Position numbers and translations under genes: made by a program
Assembly: GCA_900552125.1 (NCBI GenBank)
Contig: URYK01000044.1
Span: forward strand, 1-21,689
Reading direction: 5' to 3'
DNA length: 21,689 nucleotides
DNA from: an uncultured Solobacterium sp.
GTDB lineage: Bacteria > Bacillota_I > Bacilli_A > Erysipelotrichales > Erysipelotrichaceae
In this document: positions 8,179 through 15,546 of the stretch, piece by piece
Numbering within the stretch: the first letter of the stretch is position 1
Layout: each line of letters starts with the position of its first letter
The notes under the pieces: generated by a model
The model's database searches: none
Seen by the model: the letters and a program-made list of their open reading frames with translations, nothing else
Told to the model about the DNA's origin: nothing

Positions 8179-8409
8179 TTATTCCCTTTCCTTTACTAGA
8201 ATGTATTGACTATCTTCTTTGCGTAATGCTATTTTGCAGCCTTTAATTAAATATGCACGCATATTTCTACCTGGATTTTCTAATATAGGTATAACTTCTA
8301 CCCCATTCACAAAACCAAGATCCATTAATCTTCTTTTCATATGCGTTTTTTGCTGAATAGAGTCAACATATACTTTTTCATATAGCTTTACTTCATTTAA
8401 TGTATTCAT
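8179..8409 (-). CDS. feoA: FeoA iron transport accessory protein
   Basis: 76 residues, a small SH3-like cytosolic protein that supports FeoB. The family signature is visible in MKRRLMDLGFVNGVEV (a conserved Leu-x-x-x-Gly-hydrophobic pattern) and in the closing ALRKEDSQYILV strand. GGGAGGATCAGG precedes the ATG. It lies immediately upstream of feoB. I found no convincing Fur box in the short upstream spacer and no clear -35/-10 pair. Confidence 0.92.
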   Translation of the reverse strand: MNTLNEVKLYEKVYVDSIQQKTHMKRRLMDLGFVNGVEVIPILENPGRNMRAYLIKGCKIALRKEDSQYILVKERE

Positions 8410-8470
8410 CCTGATCCTCCCTTACATGTATACTATCCATATAAACATAAGTTCGCATCAGCAATCGCCT

Positions 8471-8507
8471 ACAAAAAACAAGTGTCATATAAAATAACAC
8501 TTGTTTT
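8471..8507 (-). terminator. Terminator after the aldo/keto reductase
   Basis: An 11-bp stem, AAAACAAGTGT (8475-8485) with ACACTTGTTTT (8497-8507), has an 11-base loop; on the minus strand it is followed by TTTTTTGT. It separates the reductase from feoAB. Confidence 0.8.
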
Positions 8508-8513
8508 ACTTAT

Positions 8514-9635
8514 TTATAACTGTTTCATATCCTCACTCATGCGTTTTAAATCATCACGAATGGATAGATGCTGAGGACATAATGTTTCACACTTACCACA
8601 GGATTTGCATTGACTGCTGCGCTGCTCTTCCTGCATTTCTTTAAAATAGCGTCGTTTAGTAACTTCTTTATTTCCATATTTTGCTAGTTCATTCCAAATT
8701 TTAAAGTTCTTTGGAATATCCAGACCAAATGGACAAGGCATACAGTACGCACATCCTGTACAGCCGTTCATTGTACGTTTCTTAATCTCAGCTGCTACAT
8801 TTTCAACAAGATCAAGTTCTTCTTTTGATAAAGGCTTAAAATCAGTAAACGTAAAAAGATTATCTTCAACCTGATCCATTGTAGACATACCGCTTAAGAC
8901 AACCTTAACATTTTCCTTACTGGCAACCCAGCGAAGAGCCCAGGAAGAAATACTGCGATCTGGCGCATAAGCCTTAAATCTATCAGCCAGATCATTTGGC
9001 AGCTGTGATAAAGATCCTCCCTTAATAGGTTCCATAATAATAACTGGAATTTGAAGTTTTTCTGCTAAAGCATATCCTTTATCTCCTGCCTGAATATCCG
9101 TATCAACATAATTATATTGAATCTGACAGAAATCCCATTTACGATATGTAATAATTTCTTCAAATACTTCATAATCATCATGGAAAGAGAAACCAAAATT
9201 ACGGATTTTTCCTTGTTCCTTCAATTCTTCACAATAAGCAACAATACCTAAATTCTTTGCCTTCTCCCATTTTTCTTTATCTAAAGCATGCAATAGATAA
9301 AAATCCACATAATCAACATCCAATCTCTTAAGCTGATTTTCAAACATTTCCTTAGCATCTTCTAACGAATTCAATTTCCATATAGGAAGCTTAGTCGTTA
9401 AATAAAAACTATTACGATCATACTTCTTTAATACACGTCCAACAAATGGCTCACTGTCTCCATTGTGATAAGGAAAAGCAGTATCAATATAATTTACTCC
9501 ATGATTAATGGCAGTATCCAGCATTTTTTCAGCTTCTGCCTCATCAATATTTCCATTTTCATCAAGTGGAAAGCGCATACACCCAAAACCTAGTAAAGAT
9601 GGCTTATAGTTCTCATTTATACTTCTATACTCCAT
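8514..9635 (-). CDS. Aldo/keto reductase with C-terminal ferredoxin domain
   Basis: 373 residues. An NAD(P)H-dependent aldo/keto reductase barrel (about 1-285) is fused to a ferredoxin-like tail. The catalytic tetrad is present: Asp51 and Tyr56 (YIDTAFPYHNG), Lys82 (TTKLP) and His116 (YLLHA). The tail has eight cysteines, at 292, 295, 298 and 301, and at 343, 346, 349 and 353, enough for two 4Fe-4S clusters. This architecture is common in strict anaerobes; the substrate is unknown and may be a carbonyl or enone reduced with ferredoxin involvement (inference). AAGGGAGG precedes the ATG. Single-gene unit with its own terminator, divergent from the AIM24-like gene. Confidence 0.92.
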   Translation of the reverse strand: MEYRSINENYKPSLLGFGCMRFPLDENGNIDEAEAEKMLDTAINHGVNYIDTAFPYHNGDSEPFVGRVLKKYDRNSFYLTTKLPIWKLNSLEDAKEMFENQLKRLDVDYVDFYLLHALDKEKWEKAKNLGIVAYCEELKEQGKIRNFGFSFHDDYEVFEEIITYRKWDFCQIQYNYVDTDIQAGDKGYALAEKLQIPVIIMEPIKGGSLSQLPNDLADRFKAYAPDRSISSWALRWVASKENVKVVLSGMSTMDQVEDNLFTFTDFKPLSKEELDLVENVAAEIKKRTMNGCTGCAYCMPCPFGLDIPKNFKIWNELAKYGNKEVTKRRYFKEMQEEQRSSQCKSCGKCETLCPQHLSIRDDLKRMSEDMKQL

Positions 9636-9738
9636 GTCTATACCTCCCTTAAACTGCGATAAATCCAGTTCTTTAGATTATCTTTAATAATATTTTAGCT
9701 CAATTAACAAAATTATGGAAGATTAATTTAATCACATA

Positions 9739-9747
9739 TGATAGAAT
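9739..9747 (+). promoter_or_regulatory. Extended -10 promoter of the AIM24-like gene
   Basis: TGATAGAAT contains the TGn extension directly before a five-of-six -10 hexamer (9742-9747). No good -35 is visible, as expected for extended -10 promoters. Predicted start is near 9754, with a short leader carrying GAGGAGA. Confidence 0.55.
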
Positions 9748-9773
9748 ATAAAAAAAGACGAGGAGAGATTTAG

Positions 9774-10457
9774 ATGAAATATGAAATAATTGGCGGTCAG
9801 CTCCCAGTTGTTGTATGTAAATTAAATGAGGGAGAAAAAATGTTTACAGAATCAGGCGGTATGAGCTGGATGGATGAAGGCTTTCATATGGACAGCAATA
9901 CTAGAGGAGGAATCTTAAAAGGTTTAGGACGTGCACTTTCTGGTGAATCTATCTTCCTTACTACCTATACTAGTACTAAAGATGACTCTGAAATTGCATT
10001 CGGTTCTAGTTTCCCTGGTAAAATCTTACCTGTCAAATTAGATGGAGATAAATCATTTATTATTCAAAAAAATGCATTTTTAGCTGCTGAAGATAACATC
10101 CATTTGGATCCATTCTTCCGTAAAAAACTAGGTACTGGTTTCTTTGGTGGAGAAGGATTCATTTTACAGAAAATATCAGGAGAAGGAACTGCATTCTTAG
10201 AAATTGATGGAGATATTGTTGAAAAAGATTTAGCACCAGGAGAAACAATCCAAGTAGATCAAGGATATATTGCCGCATTTGAAGAATCTGTTAGATTTGA
10301 TATCACGACTGTCAAAGGATTAAAAAACAAATTCTTTAGCGGTGAAGGCTTTTTCATGGCTACATTAACTGGACCAGGTAAAATACTCCTTCAAACAATG
10401 CCATTTAGTGTTTTAGCTGATCGTATTATCGCATTAGTGCCAAGTAGTAATCAATAA
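9774..10457 (+). CDS. AIM24/TIGR00266 family protein
   Basis: 227 residues, the normal length for this family (Pfam AIM24, formerly DUF124). No signal peptide or membrane span. Family hallmarks are the N-terminal FTESGGMSWMDEG, the GGEGF turn and the C-terminal GEGFFMATLTGPGKILLQTMPF. The fold is a beta-rich double barrel; its biochemical role in bacteria is not established. GAGGAGA lies seven bases before the ATG. It stands alone between a divergent reductase gene and a tRNA, with its own terminator. Confidence 0.88.
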   Translation: MKYEIIGGQLPVVVCKLNEGEKMFTESGGMSWMDEGFHMDSNTRGGILKGLGRALSGESIFLTTYTSTKDDSEIAFGSSFPGKILPVKLDGDKSFIIQKNAFLAAEDNIHLDPFFRKKLGTGFFGGEGFILQKISGEGTAFLEIDGDIVEKDLAPGETIQVDQGYIAAFEESVRFDITTVKGLKNKFFSGEGFFMATLTGPGKILLQTMPFSVLADRIIALVPSSNQ

Positions 10458-10464
10458 TTGTAAT

Positions 10465-10498
10465 GCAAGTAAAAAAATTAAATTTTTACTTGCTTTTT
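10465..10498 (+). terminator. Terminator after the AIM24-like gene
   Basis: GCAAGTAAAAA (10465-10475) pairs perfectly with TTTTTACTTGC (10483-10493), followed by TTTTT. Confidence 0.85.
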
Positions 10499-10537
10499 AT
10501 TATATTATAGTGTATATTATAAGGGCAGTTAAGAAAT

Positions 10538-10611
10538 GCGGATGTAGTTCAATGGTAGAACTTCAGCCTTCCAAGCTGACTACGTGAGTTCGATTCTCAT
10601 CATCCGCTCCA
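10538..10611 (+). tRNA. tRNA-Gly(UCC)
   Basis: 74 bases with a full cloverleaf. Acceptor GCGGATG pairs with CATCCGC. The D arm is GTTCAATGGTAGAAC. Anticodon stem TCAGC/GCTGA encloses loop CTTCCAA with anticodon TCC at 10570-10572. The T arm contains TTCGATT. Discriminator T and encoded CCA end at 10611. It reads GGA and GGG glycine codons. It is a single tRNA with a terminator 12 bases downstream. Confidence 0.96.
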
Positions 10612-10623
10612 TTGTAAAATATG

Positions 10624-10648
10624 CTCACACAAATGTGTGAGTTTTTTT
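10624..10648. terminator. Terminator after tRNA-Gly
   Basis: CTCACAC (10624-10630), loop AAAT, GTGTGAG (10635-10641) and seven T. On the minus strand the same stem lies after the deoxyribosyltransferase-like gene and is followed by a T-rich stretch, so it may serve both. Confidence 0.8.
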
Positions 10649-10667
10649 ATTTCTATTTCTTATCAAC

Positions 10668-11064
10668 CTACAATATTATGAAATTCTTTATTATTTTTAT
10701 ATTTTCATCAGCTGTCCCTACTAAATGAGTTATATTCGGTAATTCATAAAATACCACAGTATTTTCAACACTAAATTCTTCTTCCGTTAAAGAACATAAA
10801 TATACTTTTTTATTTAGAGCTAATGCCATACCTAGTTCAATATGCGTACCTCTTCCAGCCGGTAATAAAATAATAACAACATCAGAATCAATAATTCCCT
10901 GAAACTCTGATTTAGCATATTCCACCAAGTTTTTTTTTAGTAATCTCTTTATTTACATTATCCGTCCAGTTATATGTATGTTTCCATCCAATTTCCTTTA
11001 ATGCCTTTACATAATAATTCACTAATATTCTATTTTTCATCCCTGATCCAATATAAAACTTCAT
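10668..11064 (-). pseudogene. Frameshifted nucleoside 2-deoxyribosyltransferase-like gene
   Basis: Two overlapping frames together make one protein of about 131 residues. The upstream part starts at ATG 11062-11064 behind GGGAGG and reads MKFYIGSGMKNRILVNYY..., then runs out of frame to a stop at 10912. The downstream part is in the +1 frame, from about 10928 to 10668, and holds the conserved DSDVVIILLPAGRGTHIELG and NKKVYL. The switch falls at nine A (minus strand; T at 10930-10938). Eight A would restore one frame (...EITKKNLVEYAK...). From memory, intact Bacillus homologues run through this point. The family cleaves or senses nucleoside-like ligands; function here is unknown. It could be a sequencing error, a phase-variable tract or true decay. 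Confidence 0.75.
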
Positions 11065-11091
11065 TATAATCCTCCCAAAATATATACTGTT

Positions 11092-11268
11092 TTATTTTTT
11101 TATTAACGAGCCTATTCCCATACCAATACTTATTCCAAAACATATACAAAGAGGAATATTATCTGTAAAAATTCCTATCATTACACCTATCCCAACTCTA
11201 ATACACATTCCAATTGACATTCTCTCTGCCGTATAAGTTTTAGATTCATTATTCTTTTTTCTTTCCAT
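11092..11268 (-). CDS. Small Gly-rich membrane protein (58 residues)
   Basis: A 58-residue reading frame with a strong ribosome-binding site (AAGGAGAGAG, seven bases before ATG). A charged N-terminus (MERKKNNESKTYTAERM) is followed by two hydrophobic, glycine-spaced segments at about 19-34 and 39-55, rich in GxxxG-like spacing (IGMCIRVGIGVMIG; ICFGISIGMGIG), and a KK end. It resembles glycine-zipper membrane proteins that form helical hairpins. It lies 27 bases upstream of the deoxyribosyltransferase-like gene and probably shares its transcript. Function unknown. Confidence 0.7.
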   Translation of the reverse strand: MERKKNNESKTYTAERMSIGMCIRVGIGVMIGIFTDNIPLCICFGISIGMGIGSLIKK

Positions 11269-11362
11269 CTTTAAACTCTCTCCTTTTTTCCTTTCACTAA
11301 CATCTTAAATTCTATTATTACCAATTATTATTTCTCACTAAAGATTATTCATTGTTTAACTA

Positions 11363-11371
11363 ATTATATCA
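11363..11371 (-). promoter_or_regulatory. Extended -10 promoter of the small membrane protein operon
   Basis: On the minus strand TGATATAAT is a perfect extended -10, with the hexamer TATAAT at 11363-11368. The start would be near 11356, giving an 88-base leader to the 58-residue gene. A good -35 is not visible. Confidence 0.55.
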
Positions 11372-11420
11372 TTCAAACAAAAATCAATCTACGTCTAATA
11401 TTTTTTCTTACTCTTCTTTA

Positions 11421-11429
11421 TGGTAAAAT
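11421..11429 (+). promoter_or_regulatory. Extended -10 promoter of the nuclease gene
   Basis: TGGTAAAAT has the TGn extension and a five-of-six -10 (11424-11429). The predicted leader then contains the inverted repeat at 11454-11469. Confidence 0.45.
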
Positions 11430-11453
11430 ATGCAGGTAGATATTATCACTTAC

Positions 11454-11469
11454 ATAATGTTTACATTAT
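11454..11469. repeat. Inverted repeat next to the nuclease ribosome-binding site
   Basis: ATAATGT-TT-ACATTAT is a near-perfect 16-bp palindrome one base before AAGGAGG. It could be an operator for an unidentified dimeric regulator. As an RNA hairpin, the two-base loop would have to open. Confidence 0.4.
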
Positions 11470-11482
11470 TAAGGAGGCAATT

Positions 11483-12355
11483 ATGCGAAAACTACGTATT
11501 CTTTTATTATTATTTCTATCATTCATTTGGATCAGCGGCTGTTCACAAACAGAACCTGTTTCTAGAGCAAATACAAATGAAACAATACAAACTTCTGATA
11601 TACCTGAATACACAGGTCAGCCTTATGTAGAAATAAACAACAATATCCCAACCTTTACAGATGAAGAAAAAACAGTAGAATCCTTTGAATTTTATAGTGA
11701 ATTAGATGAATTAGGCAGATGTGGTTATGCCATAGCAAATATCAGTAAAGATATAATGCCTACAACAAAAAGAGAATCTATTGGGATGATCAAACCATCT
11801 GGCTGGAAAACAGTACGATATGATGATCTAGTGGACGGAAAATATCTATACAATCGCTGTCATTTGATAGGCTATCAGCTAGCTGGAGAAAATGCAAATG
11901 AGAAAAACTTAATTACTGGTACACGGTATATGAATGTAGAAGGTATGTTACCTTTTGAAAATGAGGTTGATGATTATGTTGATGAAACTGGTAATCATGT
12001 GTTATACAGAGTAACACCAATTTTTGAAGGTGATAATTTAATTGCCTCTGGTGTTCATATGGAAGCTTATTCTGTGGAAGATGCTGGTGAAGGTGTTTCC
12101 TTCAATGTATATGTATACAATGTTCAGCCCGGCATTACAATTGATTATGCAACTGGTGATAGTCATCGTAATACAGAAACTTCCACTTCTAATGCATCTA
12201 ATGAAGAAGTTGAAATAAGAGGTAATAAATCTTCAAAAATATATCACTGCCCTGGTCAAGCAGCTTATGATGACATGGAAGATTCTAAAAACCTTGTTAT
12301 TTTCCATAGTGAGGAAGAAGCACAGAAAGCAGGTTATCGAAAAGCTAAGAGATAA
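11483..12355 (+). CDS. Secreted DNA/RNA non-specific endonuclease (lipoprotein)
   Basis: 290 residues from the ATG at 11483, chosen because AAGGAGG lies five bases upstream and the product then begins with a lipoprotein signal (lipobox ISGC, Cys20). A longer frame opens at 11420 but would bury the signal. The nuclease core has NRCHLIG (His127, the DRGH-type general base position), then GENANEKNLITGTRYMN and GMLPFENEVDDYV, typical of Firmicute beta-beta-alpha-metal nucleases (EndA/NucA-like). The tail, about 252-288 (KIYHCPGQAAY...HSEEEAQKAGYRKAK), is a short Cys/His module often found at the end of this family. Likely degrades extracellular DNA; a role in uptake with the pilus operon is possible but unproven. 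Confidence 0.9.
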   Translation: MRKLRILLLLFLSFIWISGCSQTEPVSRANTNETIQTSDIPEYTGQPYVEINNNIPTFTDEEKTVESFEFYSELDELGRCGYAIANISKDIMPTTKRESIGMIKPSGWKTVRYDDLVDGKYLYNRCHLIGYQLAGENANEKNLITGTRYMNVEGMLPFENEVDDYVDETGNHVLYRVTPIFEGDNLIASGVHMEAYSVEDAGEGVSFNVYVYNVQPGITIDYATGDSHRNTETSTSNASNEEVEIRGNKSSKIYHCPGQAAYDDMEDSKNLVIFHSEEEAQKAGYRKAKR

Positions 12356-12393
12356 AAATTTTAAAATTATATTTAACACAATATTATAAATAT

Positions 12394-12422
12394 AAAAAGT
12401 CCAAGTATATTTAGACTTTTTT
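12394..12422 (+). terminator. Terminator after the nuclease gene
   Basis: AAAAAGTC (12394-12401) pairs with GACTTTTT (12414-12421) around a 12-base loop, ending in a T run. Confidence 0.7.
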
Positions 12423-12477
12423 CATCAATTTTTCTAAAAAAGTGTCATAATTATAGTAGGAAAAGTAAGGTGATATT

Positions 12478-13629
12478 ATGAAGAGAAAAATAATCTACTG
12501 TATACTTCTAATGTTGATAATCATAGCAGTTTCACTATATCTCTATTTATTTCTACCAGCTAAGGTTTCTTTAAAACGACAAAATCTTACTTTTGAATAT
12601 GGTCAACAAATACAACTTCAAGCCAGTGATTTTTTAGATACGACAGATGAAAATATATTATCTTCTTTTAAAATTGATACTATCGCTAATGAAAAAAATA
12701 AATCCTATCCTGCTGTTGGTGAATACCCATTGCATCTGGAATATCGCTCATTATGGAAACATTATAATGAAATAGTTAACATTTTTGTAAAAGATACTAT
12801 AAAACCAGTTATTGAAGCAAAAGAAAAAGAATTGCATATTACAGAAGGAGAAAAAACATTTAATTATAAAGATAACTTTAAAATTAAAGATTTAAGTTCC
12901 TGTAATATAAAATTTGATACTAATGAGATTGATTTATCTACACCTGGTAAATATAAACTACATGTTACCGCAATCGATACCAGCAAAAATAAAGCTACAT
13001 TAAGCATTGATGTTATTGTAGATGAAAAAGTAGTCGAATCTTCTACTAGTATAAAACAAAGTCAGAATTCAACATCAAATTCAGATACTGGATCATCTCC
13101 GGTTCACCCTTCAGAAATAACCTATGTGCAAGGAACAATAGTGGTAAACAAAAAGCACCCATTGCCAGCATCTTATGCTCCACAGGAAAACCCAGAAGCC
13201 AAATATCAGCTAATGCAGATGATTACAGAAATGCAGAATCTTGGCTTTAATGTTAGCTCACAATATAGCGGATATCGCAGTTATGCATATCAGCAATCTC
13301 TTTATAATTCATATGTTGCAATGTACGGTCAAGCACAGGCTGATACATTCTCTGCTCGCGCAGGCTACTCTGAACATCAGACAGGTTTAGCATTTGATTT
13401 ATTATCTCCTAATGGTACCCTATTGGAAACTGTACCAGAAGTGAACTGGGTTGCGCAAAATGCACATCGCTATGGCTTTATAGTTCGTTATCAGACTGGA
13501 AAGGAAAATATTACAGGTTATATTGCAGAACCGTGGCATTTGAGATATATCGGTCAAATGGCAAGTGACATCTATGTCTCAGGCCTTACTTTAGAAGAAT
13601 ATTTAGGAGTAGAAGGCGGCAGTTATTAA
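12478..13629 (+). CDS. VanY-type D-alanyl-D-alanine carboxypeptidase with Ig-like domains
   Basis: 383 residues. A membrane anchor (about 5-26) leads to beta-rich Ig-like repeats (about 28-105 and 108-184, the second like DUF5011: TPGKYKLHVTAIDTSKNKA), a Ser/Thr/Asn-rich linker (186-212), then an M15B peptidase domain. Zinc and catalytic residues are visible: SEHQTGLAFD (His300, Asp307) and EPWHLRYIG (Glu351, His354), plus GYRSY with Arg267. It would trim the terminal D-Ala of peptidoglycan stems outside the cell. AAGGTG precedes the ATG. No van regulatory or ligase genes are nearby, so this looks like housekeeping wall remodelling, not glycopeptide resistance. Confidence 0.92.
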   Translation: MKRKIIYCILLMLIIIAVSLYLYLFLPAKVSLKRQNLTFEYGQQIQLQASDFLDTTDENILSSFKIDTIANEKNKSYPAVGEYPLHLEYRSLWKHYNEIVNIFVKDTIKPVIEAKEKELHITEGEKTFNYKDNFKIKDLSSCNIKFDTNEIDLSTPGKYKLHVTAIDTSKNKATLSIDVIVDEKVVESSTSIKQSQNSTSNSDTGSSPVHPSEITYVQGTIVVNKKHPLPASYAPQENPEAKYQLMQMITEMQNLGFNVSSQYSGYRSYAYQQSLYNSYVAMYGQAQADTFSARAGYSEHQTGLAFDLLSPNGTLLETVPEVNWVAQNAHRYGFIVRYQTGKENITGYIAEPWHLRYIGQMASDIYVSGLTLEEYLGVEGGSY

Positions 13630-13633
13630 TATT

Positions 13634-13670
13634 AAAACTGGGTAAAACTTAAATAATACCCAGTTTTTTT
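13634..13670. terminator. Terminator after vanY-like gene, overlapping the pilT end
   Basis: AAAACTGGGTA (13634-13644) pairs perfectly with TACCCAGTTTT (13657-13667), with T to 13670. The pilT stop codon (13649-13651) lies in the loop and its last codons form one arm, so one hairpin serves both converging genes. Confidence 0.8.
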
Positions 13671-14716
13671 CGCATTCGTTCCTGATTGCTTGCATACAAC
13701 AATGTTGTATCTTTATCAATTTTTCCTGCTTCATATAACTTTAATAGACTTTCATCCATTGTAATCATTCCCTGATTCTTACCAGCAATGATAGAATTTT
13801 CTAACTGATGAATTTTACCTTCTCGAATCTGTGTTCGTATAGCTGGATTGACAATCATGATTTCAAAAACCGGAATGATTGATCCATCAATTGCAGGCAC
13901 CAATTGTTCACTTACAACTGCATGCAACGTCATAGACAGTTGTACTCGAATCTGCTGCTGCTGTTCACTTGGAAATACATCAATCATACGATCAATGGTA
14001 TTTACAGCCCCTAATGTATGTAGTGTTGATAAAATCAGATGGCCTGTTTCTGCCGCTGTAACTGCTGTATTGATCGTTTCCAAATCACGCATTTCTCCTA
14101 CAAGAATAACTTCTGGAGCCTCTCTTAAGGCAGCACGTAGAGCACTTAAATAATCTTTTGTATCATGAAAAACTTCACGCTGAGAAACTATACTTTTTTT
14201 ATGTGTGTGAAGGTATTCAATAGGATCTTCAATCGTTATAATATGTGTATTTCGCTGTTCATTAATTTTATCGATAATACAGGCAAGAGTCGTAGATTTC
14301 CCGCTTCCTGCTGGACCACTAATCAAAATCAATCCTTTTTTCGCATTGGATAAAGATGTCACAACTTCAGGAATTTGCATTTCTTTGGGATCAGGCAAAC
14401 GGAAGCTTACTACACGAAGCACCGCAGCAGGTGAATTTCTTTGTAGATAGATATTACAACGAAATCTTCCTACATTAGGAATGGAAAAAGAAAAATCATC
14501 ATCTTTCTTCTTTAAAAATTCCTCATAGGTGTTCTGCCCCACATACTGATAAATTTCTTTGATCAGCCTTTCTGTATCCATTGGCATTAATCGTATATCA
14601 TCTCTTGCATGGATCTCCCCATTGATTTTTAGAGCACAGGGATGTCCTGCAACAATAAAAATATCAGAGGCATGTTTTTCAATTGCTTCTTTCAATATCT
14701 GTTCAATGTCCAGCAT
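13649..14716 (-). CDS. pilT: PilT-type type IV pilus ATPase
   Basis: 355 residues, typical of PilT. Motifs in order: Walker A GPAGSGKS (134-141), Asp box TIEDPIEY (161-168), Walker B ILVGEM (204-209), His box between His226 and His233, and AIRTQIREGK (292-301), matching the AIRNLIRE segment of retraction ATPases. A hexameric cytoplasmic motor that depolymerises pili. The start is supported by GGAGAGG lying inside the preceding gene, which it overlaps by 14 bases. No PilB-type extension ATPase is in the window, so either it is elsewhere or this motor acts alone. Confidence 0.93.
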   Translation of the reverse strand: MLDIEQILKEAIEKHASDIFIVAGHPCALKINGEIHARDDIRLMPMDTERLIKEIYQYVGQNTYEEFLKKKDDDFSFSIPNVGRFRCNIYLQRNSPAAVLRVVSFRLPDPKEMQIPEVVTSLSNAKKGLILISGPAGSGKSTTLACIIDKINEQRNTHIITIEDPIEYLHTHKKSIVSQREVFHDTKDYLSALRAALREAPEVILVGEMRDLETINTAVTAAETGHLILSTLHTLGAVNTIDRMIDVFPSEQQQQIRVQLSMTLHAVVSEQLVPAIDGSIIPVFEIMIVNPAIRTQIREGKIHQLENSIIAGKNQGMITMDESLLKLYEAGKIDKDTTLLYASNQERMRKKLGII

Positions 14717-15137
14717 CTACATCCTCTCCTTTCACTATTGTTTTCCATTCTGTAGTATTTATGTTATTTCCTTCTATTTCAAATGATACTTTAAGGTATT
14801 GAGTATTTAATATAGGAATCAGTACTGTACATTCATTTTCATTCTTTGCTATTTCCATATTATAATTTTCAATTAACTCATTAATGGAAGAAAAGTTCGT
14901 TATATCTTCAAAGGAATTGAATTCATTACTTATTATTTCATCTTGTAATTCAGAAGCTGCAGCTTCACTTCTCATGATTGCTTCTTGAAACAAGCGTTCT
15001 CTCTCTGCTATCTTCTCATTTTGTGAAGCTCTTGTATAAGATAATACAGATAAGATCGTCATACATAAAATAACAAAGATCATAAAAATACTAGTAGCAC
15101 CTAACCCAATCTGAACACTTTGTTTTCTTTTTTTCAT
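14703..15137 (-). CDS. Pilin-like membrane protein, PilT-associated
   Basis: 144 residues. A basic N-terminus (MKKRKQSVQIG) leads into one hydrophobic helix (about 13-33) and an alpha-helical, charged segment, then a small beta-rich C-terminal part. It has the pilin-like body plan but lacks an obvious Gly-x-x-x-x-Glu prepilin cleavage site. From memory, similar proteins (GLGATSIFMIFVILCMT motif) sit next to pilus genes in many gut Firmicutes. It overlaps the previous gene by four bases and pilT by 14, showing translational coupling. Probably a minor pseudopilin or envelope partner; function not shown. Confidence 0.72.
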   Translation of the reverse strand: MKKRKQSVQIGLGATSIFMIFVILCMTILSVLSYTRASQNEKIAERERLFQEAIMRSEAAASELQDEIISNEFNSFEDITNFSSINELIENYNMEIAKNENECTVLIPILNTQYLKVSFEIEGNNINTTEWKTIVKGEDVDAGH

Positions 15138-15535
15138 GAATCAATACCTCCTTTCAATGGAAAAAGGAGTTCACTCAGCAGTTCTTCATCATAATAAATC
15201 TGCATTGTACATAAAGCATTACCTACTTGATTCACTTCTTCATTTTGAATAATAACTATTCGAAAATAAGCATCATCTGATGAAACAATCTTCCCATTTT
15301 CATCTAGATATAAAGATCCTGTCTGTAGCTTTTCTTGTACAGTTTTATCATCTTTCTGTGCTATTAAGCTTTCTCCATAAAGAACTGCCTGACGCATATT
15401 TTCAGCCCGATCATTTTTTTCTTTGGCATTACTAAAAACTAGTACGCTAATGCTGCTGGCAATCGTAAAGAAGAAAATAACAATGATGACTTCCATTAAA
15501 AATGAAATGGATTTATTTGTAACATGATCTTTCAT
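15134..15535 (-). CDS. Pilin-like membrane protein, possible minor pseudopilin
   Basis: 133 residues. One hydrophobic helix (about 11-34, SFLMEVIIVIFFFTIAS) contains a single Glu15 near its start, reminiscent of the conserved Glu5 of pilins, though no leader-cleavage Gly precedes it. A helical stretch and a beta-rich C-terminal half follow. It lies 11 bases after the preceding pilin-like gene and overlaps the next by four bases. Likely a minor pseudopilin of the pilus-like machine encoded here. Confidence 0.7.
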   Translation of the reverse strand: MKDHVTNKSISFLMEVIIVIFFFTIASSISVLVFSNAKEKNDRAENMRQAVLYGESLIAQKDDKTVQEKLQTGSLYLDENGKIVSSDDAYFRIVIIQNEEVNQVGNALCTMQIYYDEELLSELLFPLKGGIDS

Positions 15536-15546
15536 CTTTTCCCTCC

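Noticed and set aside
10929..10938. Programmed -1 ribosomal frameshift on A_AAA_AAC
   Set aside because: The downstream conserved frame is +1 relative to the upstream frame, so a -1 slip would not join them.
10538..11268. tRNA-Gly as an attachment site for an integrated element
   Set aside because: No integrase, no direct repeat of the tRNA 3' end and no phage genes are visible downstream.
11420..11482. Upstream start of the nuclease at 11420
   Set aside because: It would overlap the predicted promoter and place 21 residues before a clear lipoprotein signal peptide; AAGGAGG supports 11483.
12478..13629. Vancomycin resistance (vanY) cluster
   Set aside because: Only the carboxypeptidase is present; no VanR/S, VanH, ligase or VanX is found nearby.
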